Shown one piece after another: positions 21,234-24,923 of a stretch of 24,923 nt of DNA. The DNA is from Ruminococcus sp. UBA1394. GTDB lineage: Bacteria; Bacillota; Clostridia; Oscillospirales; Ruminococcaceae. Positions within the stretch are counted from its first letter, which is position 1; each line of letters opens with the position of its first letter. The stretch lies in NCBI GenBank assembly GCA_002305725.1, contig DBQM01000023.1, positions 1-24,923 of the forward strand. The letters are read 5' to 3'. The notes below the pieces were generated by a model. It searched no databases and was not told the DNA's origin. It was given only the letters and a program-made list of their open reading frames with translations. The position numbers and the translations under genes were made by a program.

Positions 21234-22184
21234 ATGTGTGCATTATTTGGATGGCTTGACTACGGTAAGAAATTACCGCACAAGCTTTTGAAGAAATTTA
21301 CTCAGGAACTGGCTAATGCCGCTGAGGAACGTGGAACTGATGCAAGTGGAATATCTTATGTGCAGAATGGTAAAATCAAGATTTACAAGAAAGCAAAGCC
21401 TGCTCATAAGGTGAAGTTCACCTTTCCGGAGGGAACAAACGCTTTAATGGGACACACACGTCTTACTACACAGGGTAATCAGAAGTATAACTTCAACAAT
21501 CACCCGTTTTATGGCAAGGCTGACAAGGAATTTGCTTTTGCTCATAATGGTGTACTGTATAATGACGATACCCTCAGAAAAGAAAAACAGCTTCCTAAAA
21601 CTCACATTGAAACTGACAGCTACGTTGCAGTTCAGCTCCTTGAAAGACAGGGAAAGCTTGATTTTGATTCTCTGAAATCCATGGCAGAAGATGTACAAGG
21701 AAATTTCACTTTTACTATCCTTGACCAGTACAACACGCTTTACTTTGTAAAGGGTTCAAGCCCTATGTTCCTGATATACTTTGAACAGCTCGGACTTTTT
21801 GCATACGCTTCGACCGAAAGTATAATGTCAGAGGCAATGAGAAAATCAGGATTAAACCAATACAAGTACAGCAGGATTCTGTTGAATGAAGGTGACATTC
21901 TGTCCATTGATAAAAACGGCAAAACTGAGGTTTCAGAGTTTGAAACATTTTCGTATCAATACAGCTTTGGCTATTCCGATGATTTTGGCTGTCACGAAGA
22001 ACTGTTGCTTGAAATGTGTACATGCTTTGGCGTATCGGAAGATGATATTATGCTGCTCCTTGACTTTGGCTATACTGCTGATGATATTGAAGAAATGCTT
22101 ATGGATTCTGATGTGCTTGAAGAAACTCTTGCTGATATAAAAGAAATGAATCAGTATGAGGAGTTGTGGGAGTACTGTGTGTAA
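21234..22184 (+). CDS. Class II glutamine amidotransferase (Ntn hydrolase)
   Basis: A 316-aa protein starting Met-Cys-Ala-Leu-Phe-Gly: removal of Met leaves Cys2 as the N-terminal nucleophile, which fixes the start at 21234. GAT-II motifs: ERGTDASG (32-39), GHTRLTTQG (73-81), AHNGVLYN (103-110) and ETDS (126-129). It would release ammonia from glutamine. The C-terminal 70 residues are acidic and helical (DDIMLLLDFGYTADDIEEML) and do not resemble the synthase halves of PurF, AsnB or GlmS, so a partner must use the ammonia; the directly upstream amidoligase is the obvious one. Confidence 0.92.
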   Translation: MCALFGWLDYGKKLPHKLLKKFTQELANAAEERGTDASGISYVQNGKIKIYKKAKPAHKVKFTFPEGTNALMGHTRLTTQGNQKYNFNNHPFYGKADKEFAFAHNGVLYNDDTLRKEKQLPKTHIETDSYVAVQLLERQGKLDFDSLKSMAEDVQGNFTFTILDQYNTLYFVKGSSPMFLIYFEQLGLFAYASTESIMSEAMRKSGLNQYKYSRILLNEGDILSIDKNGKTEVSEFETFSYQYSFGYSDDFGCHEELLLEMCTCFGVSEDDIMLLLDFGYTADDIEEMLMDSDVLEETLADIKEMNQYEELWEYCV

Positions 22185-22230
22185 TATCGTAAAAAAGTTT
22201 GTGTGATGAACTGCGAAAGGTGGTGTTAAA

Positions 22231-22338
22231 ATGAAAGGTTTTCTTGCAGGTATTGTGTTTACCCTTGTGGCAGAAGGTGCATTAGCAGTAACATTAATTG
22301 TAAAAAAACAGGAGACAAAGGGGGCTGAAGATGAATGA
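22231..22338 (+). CDS. Micro-protein 1, 35 aa, single membrane helix
   Basis: The small frame reads MKGFLAGIVFTLVAEGALAV, continues with TLIVKK and ends in a charged tail, QETKGAEDE. AAAGGTGG lies 8-9 nt before the ATG, a good ribosome site that supports translation. One hydrophobic helix with a Lys-Lys stop suggests a membrane peptide with a cytoplasmic, carboxylate-rich C-terminus. Its stop overlaps the next start (ATGA). It could be a small toxin or holin-like peptide, a regulator, or a substrate of the amidoligase; none of these is shown. Confidence 0.65.
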   Translation: MKGFLAGIVFTLVAEGALAVTLIVKKQETKGAEDE

Positions 22339-22415
22339 AAACTGTTGTAGAAGTAGCCGTTGAAGTGGCTCTTTGTGTAGCTGCTATCATAAAGGTTATA
22401 AAAAGAAAGAAGTGA
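22335..22415 (+). CDS. Micro-protein 2, 26 aa, hydrophobic with basic tail
   Basis: The frame reads MKTVVEVAVEVALCVAAIIK followed by VIKRKK. The ATG overlaps the stop of micro-protein 1, with AAGGGGGC 8 nt upstream. One short hydrophobic helix and a strongly basic C-terminus (KRKK) complement the acidic tail of micro-protein 1, so the two may pair in the membrane. No family is recognised; it is too short for confident homology. Confidence 0.55.
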   Translation: MKTVVEVAVEVALCVAAIIKVIKRKK

Positions 22416-22421
22416 AAAAAC

Positions 22422-22754
22422 ATGATTAGAATTAATGATTTAGAGGAGTTTGAGAGCGAAAATATCTCTCCTGAACTTAAAGCTTTTCTGACTGAAAAAT
22501 TCAGCAATATTGTAAAGGAATATGACCTTGACAGTATGAGCGGAATGTTTTCAGTAATTCTTCTTTCAGAAAATGAAGCAGACTATATTGCTGACAAGCT
22601 TTTAGAATTCTGGGAAGAATTAACATATGACAACTGCAAATGGATTCATACAGTCTGGGCGGCATCAGATGGTTACAGCGAGGATATTTACATTTCCTAC
22701 ACCGCTGAAAATGCTCTGGTGGTTGAAGGGGGGGTTCATAATGTTCAGCGGTGA
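22422..22754 (+). CDS. Unknown small acidic protein, 110 aa
   Basis: A soluble, acidic protein of no recognised family, with a helical N-terminal half (LEEFESENISPELKAFLTEKFSNIV) and a Trp-containing middle (LLEFWEELTYDNCKWIHTVWAASDGYSEDIYISY). It starts 6 nt after micro-protein 2 and overlaps the DUF960 gene by 14 nt, so it belongs to the same transcript. The ribosome site is weak (GAAAGAAG). Acidic proteins of this size in mobile elements are often inhibitors or DNA mimics, but nothing here proves that. Confidence 0.7.
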   Translation: MIRINDLEEFESENISPELKAFLTEKFSNIVKEYDLDSMSGMFSVILLSENEADYIADKLLEFWEELTYDNCKWIHTVWAASDGYSEDIYISYTAENALVVEGGVHNVQR

Positions 22755-23046
22755 CAGATATCTTACAAGAGGTGTTAACGAAACCATTCCTGTTGAGATA
22801 CAGCTTTTCATATGGAATGCTATTTCCAATATGCCTGCTCCAAAAGATTATTTCCAGATTTTTAATCTCAGCATTGAAAACGGCTTGCAGATAATTCATC
22901 ATTCATCAGAGCAGCCTAAGTTTGATATGACCTACATTATTCCGGAGATTGTCAATCCTGTGTCGGCGAATATTTACGTTATTGACGATTACTATGCTGA
23001 TGAGGACAAGCATATTTCAACAATGCTTTTGGCTGAGGAATACTGA
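22741..23046 (+). CDS. DUF960 domain protein
   Basis: A 101-aa protein starting MFSGDRYLTRGVNETIPVEI, with QLFIWNAIS, DYFQIFNLSIENGLQIIHHSSEQPKF and a Tyr/Asp-rich end. This matches DUF960, a family of unknown function frequent in mobile elements of Firmicutes. The ATG at 22741 is supported by the GGGGGG run 6-7 nt upstream and by the conserved start; the longer ORF from 22627 lies in the shadow of the previous gene. It ends the operon before the terminator at 23059-23090. Confidence 0.85.
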   Translation: MFSGDRYLTRGVNETIPVEIQLFIWNAISNMPAPKDYFQIFNLSIENGLQIIHHSSEQPKFDMTYIIPEIVNPVSANIYVIDDYYADEDKHISTMLLAEEY

Positions 23047-23058
23047 TGAAAACTTATT

Positions 23059-23090
23059 CGGAGACAACAAAACTGTCTCCGAATTTTTTT
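23059..23090 (+). terminator. Terminator of the amidoligase operon
   Basis: CGGAGACA pairs perfectly with TGTCTCCG around a 7-nt loop, followed by seven Ts. Confidence 0.9.
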
Positions 23091-23144
23091 GTAAAAAGCA
23101 TGACGAACATATTGATATTAATTAATCAGAAAGGGGCATTATTT

Positions 23145-24284
23145 ATGTCATTTACAGGTCATGTAAGAAAAAGAGAAGCAAAGTCAGGATTGACAACATA
23201 TCAGATTATTGTCGAAGAAGAGGCAGCATTTTCTACTGGTAAGCGTAAGAGGTACTACAAAACTATAAAGGGAAGCAAGAAAGATGCCGAAAAGGCTATG
23301 AGACAGATGATAAATGATCTTGAAAAACAGACGTTTACAAAGGATGCAAAAATTACTGTTAAGGACTTCATGCATCAGTGGCTGGATCTTTACATTAAAA
23401 ACCAGCTTTCCCCTACTACAGTTCAGCACTATATTGACCAAACTGAGAATTATATTATCCCTGAGTTTGGTGAAAAGAATATTCAGCAACTGAAAAATAT
23501 AGATGTTCAGAAGTGGATATTCTCCTTACAGACAGCATCTCCTTTAACCGGAAAGCCGCTTGCACCGAAGACTATTAAGAACATATGGCTTAACCTGTCT
23601 GCGGCTATGAAAAAGGCTGTTATGCTTGAACTTATCCCAAAGAATCCATGTGATAATATTACCTTGCCTAAGCTTGAAAGGTTTCACCCCGATGTTTACA
23701 GTATGGACGAAGTGGCAAAACTTCTTGACTGTGCTAAGGGTACGGATATGTACTTAATACTTATGATAGAGATTTGTCTTGGGCTCAGAAGGGGAGAATT
23801 GCTTGCATTGAAGTGGCATCATGTAAATTTTGCTGAGGGCATTCTTTCAGTAGAAGAAAATCTTGTTACTGTTGCAAATGAGCGTATCACAAAAGCACCT
23901 AAAACAAAAAGCGGTGTAAGAAATATTCAGATACCTGCTACCTTACTTATGCTGTTAAAGCAGACTAAGGAAGAACGTCATGCAGGTGACGATGCATATA
24001 TCATATGCCAGCCTGATGGCTCACCATACAAGAGTGATTCCCTATCGTTGAAGTTCAGACGTTTTCTGAAAGCTAATAATCTGAAACACATCCGTTTCCA
24101 CGATTTAAGGCACATCAATGCAACTATCATGCTGACTTCCGGCATTTCTCCTAAAGTTGCACAGGAACGCCTTGGTCATGCGAACTATCAGATTACCATG
24201 GACATTTACAGCCATGTACTTAAAAGCGTTGAAAAGGAAGCCGCTGATAAGATTGATGATGCGCTGTTCAGCGTTAATTCATGA
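23145..24284 (+). CDS. Tyrosine recombinase/integrase
   Basis: A 379-aa phage-type integrase. An N-terminal arm-binding part (GHVRKREAKSGLTTYQIIVEE) leads to a SAM-like core-binding domain (ITVKDFMHQWLDLYIKNQLSPTTVQHY) and the catalytic domain: Arg215 (LGLRRGE), His319 and Arg322 (FHDLRH), His345 (LGHANY) and the nucleophile Tyr355 (DIYSHV). All catalytic residues are present. The start at 23145 follows GAAAGGGG; a longer reading from 23046 would run through the terminator at 23059-23090 and is rejected. It should integrate the element, most likely at the tRNA-fMet 3' end. No excisionase is recognised near it. Confidence 0.96.
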   Translation: MSFTGHVRKREAKSGLTTYQIIVEEEAAFSTGKRKRYYKTIKGSKKDAEKAMRQMINDLEKQTFTKDAKITVKDFMHQWLDLYIKNQLSPTTVQHYIDQTENYIIPEFGEKNIQQLKNIDVQKWIFSLQTASPLTGKPLAPKTIKNIWLNLSAAMKKAVMLELIPKNPCDNITLPKLERFHPDVYSMDEVAKLLDCAKGTDMYLILMIEICLGLRRGELLALKWHHVNFAEGILSVEENLVTVANERITKAPKTKSGVRNIQIPATLLMLLKQTKEERHAGDDAYIICQPDGSPYKSDSLSLKFRRFLKANNLKHIRFHDLRHINATIMLTSGISPKVAQERLGHANYQITMDIYSHVLKSVEKEAADKIDDALFSVNS

Positions 24285-24293
24285 TACAAAATA

Positions 24294-24328
24294 CCTCATA
24301 TCTCCATGTGGGATATGAGGCATTTTTT
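24294..24328 (+). terminator. Terminator of the integrase gene
   Basis: CCTCATATC pairs with GATATGAGG around a 9-nt loop, followed by CATTTTTT. Confidence 0.85.
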
Positions 24329-24347
24329 GATATGTTACAATTATTAT

Positions 24348-24424
24348 GACGGCAATGACGGAAACTGAAAATGCCGTCATCTGAAAAAGCTATATATTAC
24401 TTACGTTTGACGGCATTGTCGGCA
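24348..24424. repeat. Iteron cluster D
   Basis: GACGGCA (24348) with GACGGAA (24357), inverted TGCCGTC (24372), then GACGGCA (24409) with GTCGGCA (24418). The direct pairs have the same 9-bp period as regions A and C. It lies between the integrase and the convergent repressor gene. Confidence 0.75.
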
Positions 24425-24492
24425 TTTATGGCGTTTTTTGAAAAATTCAAGAAAAACGAAATTTACGATATAAGCATTGAAACGGTAAAATA

Positions 24493-24735
24493 TTATTCTA
24501 TCTCCTGCTCAAGTGATTTAAAGACATCATCATCAAAAAACTCAATAAGTGAAATATCAAGTCCGTCGCATATCATTTTAATTGTTGTAATGCCAGGATT
24601 TTTACTTACACCATATATTATATTTTTTATGGTTGATGGAGGAACTGCAGAAAGGTGAGCAAGACCATTTATAGTTATATTTTTTTCTTTACATAATGCT
24701 AATATCCTTTGCGTTACAGCTTCAGTAGTTTTCAT
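24493..24735 (-). CDS. XRE-family (Cro/CI-type) transcriptional repressor
   Basis: An 80-aa single-domain helix-turn-helix protein. The N-terminal TQRILALCKEKNITINGLAHLSAVPPSTIKNII gives the five-helix XRE fold with the recognition helix at PPSTIKNI, followed by PGITTIKMICDGLDISLIEFF, a typical closing segment. The ATG is preceded on the minus strand by GGAGAAG. It is transcribed away from three palindromic operators at 24746-24852, the first of which abuts its ribosome site, so autoregulation is expected. It likely controls the lysogeny-like state of the element. Confidence 0.93.
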   Translation of the reverse strand: MKTTEAVTQRILALCKEKNITINGLAHLSAVPPSTIKNIIYGVSKNPGITTIKMICDGLDISLIEFFDDDVFKSLEQEIE

Positions 24736-24745
24736 ATTCTTCTCC

Positions 24746-24852
24746 GACTATATATAGACTTTACAATATTCAGTATATAAGCTTTTTGAAAAATATGCAG
24801 TCTATATATAGACTTTTAAATGAAAATATGCTAAAATAGACTATATATAGAC
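24746..24852. promoter_or_regulatory. Three palindromic operators, core CTATATATAG
   Basis: GACTATATATAGAC (24746-24759), AGTCTATATATAGACT (24799-24814, perfect 16-bp palindrome) and GACTATATATAGAC (24839-24852). Centres are 54 and 39 bp apart. They occupy the intergenic region next to the XRE gene, the classic layout for a CI/Cro-type operator set. Confidence 0.85.
24809..24837 (+). promoter_or_regulatory. Candidate divergent promoter under operator control
   Basis: TAGACT (24809-24814), 17 bp, TAAAAT (24832-24837). The -35 overlaps the second operator, and the third operator starts just after the -10, so repressor binding should block it. Confidence 0.5.
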
Positions 24853-24868
24853 CGTATAGCTATAAAAA

Positions 24869-24905
24869 TAGCCTCTCATTTGCATATGAGAAGCTAGAAT
24901 TTTTC
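24869..24905. terminator. Bidirectional terminator-like hairpin
   Basis: TAGC-C-TCTCAT pairs with ATGAGA-A-GCTA (24869-24896), followed on the plus strand by GAATTTTT and on the minus strand by TATTTTTA. It could end a short transcript from the divergent promoter or a gene entering from the right. Confidence 0.55.
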
Positions 24906-24923
24906 TCAGAGTAAACCCCTCTG

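Larger units (their letters stand above)
12669..24923 (+). mobile_element. Integrative replicon next to tRNA-fMet (partial; right end not seen)
   Basis: From the 3' end of tRNA-fMet onward the genes are an unknown 339-aa protein, SSB, PrimPol-helicase, family A polymerase, amidoligase, GAT-II, small proteins including DUF960, a tyrosine integrase and an XRE repressor. GACGGCA iterons recur in the intergenic spaces of this part. No phage structural, packaging or conjugation gene is visible. The left boundary at the tRNA is inferred from gene content and the usual use of tRNA 3' ends by such integrases; no repeat of the tRNA end was found to the right, so the element may extend past 24923. Confidence 0.75.

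Noticed and set aside
23046..23144. N-terminal extension of the integrase from ATG at 23046
   Set aside because: It would run through a strong terminator at 23059-23090; the ATG at 23145 has GAAAGGGG upstream and matches the family start.
24853..24923. attR copy of the tRNA-fMet 3' end
   Set aside because: No match to the tRNA T-arm or acceptor 3' strand occurs in the last part of the window; the right boundary must lie beyond it.

Overview
The window looks like a low-GC Gram-positive Clostridia genome, most likely a Ruminococcus-type Oscillospiraceae. Evidence: strong AGGAGG-like ribosome sites, TTGACA/TATAAT promoters, Clostridia-type ordering of a site-2 protease, scpA, scpB, DUF2953, ytfJ/gerW, a sporulation-type D-Ala-D-Ala carboxypeptidase and rluB, plus a biotin-dependent carboxytransferase cluster. 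Genus assignment is an inference; no rRNA is present.

Bases 1-734 carry no credible gene. They hold a run of small AT-cored hairpins, an 11-bp direct repeat, a 45-nt 3' fragment of tRNA-Thr(GGU) that looks like an integration scar, and a tandem pair of 20-bp hairpin repeats with a compensatory base-pair change. Then rpmB (minus strand) diverges from a housekeeping run (1108-6615) covering membrane proteolysis, chromosome segregation (ScpAB), spore/cell-wall functions and rRNA pseudouridylation. Next come a three-gene biotin carboxytransferase set with the composition of a transcarboxylase (12S-like, 1.3S-like, 5S-like; 6783-10005), metA (predicted acetyl-CoA-dependent), a DUF4190-like membrane protein, a cytidylate-kinase-like protein and the initiator tRNA-fMet (12592-12668).

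From just after tRNA-fMet to the right edge lies an apparent integrative element of at least 12 kb whose far end is not seen. It encodes an unknown 339-aa protein, an SSB, a PrimPol-like primase fused to a P-loop helicase, a family A DNA polymerase with 3'-5' exonuclease, a zinc-ribbon amidoligase coupled to a class II glutamine amidotransferase, two overlapping micro-proteins (35 and 26 aa), two small proteins (one DUF960), a tyrosine integrase and a divergent XRE repressor with three palindromic operators. No capsid, portal, relaxase or conjugation gene is visible. The element therefore resembles a self-replicating integrative plasmid or phage satellite more than a prophage or ICE.

Two features tie the element together. 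First, a family of GACGGCA/GTCGGCA iterons, often at exact 9-bp period, recurs in four intergenic regions of the element and was not noticed in the host part. Two of the regions share the same mirror architecture: three direct copies, an AT-rich spacer, then two inverted copies. Second, the amidoligase/GAT-II/micro-protein operon sits where such elements usually carry cargo. It is the best candidate here for an undescribed biochemical system: glutamine-derived ammonia feeding a zinc-ribbon-targeted COOH-NH2 ligase.
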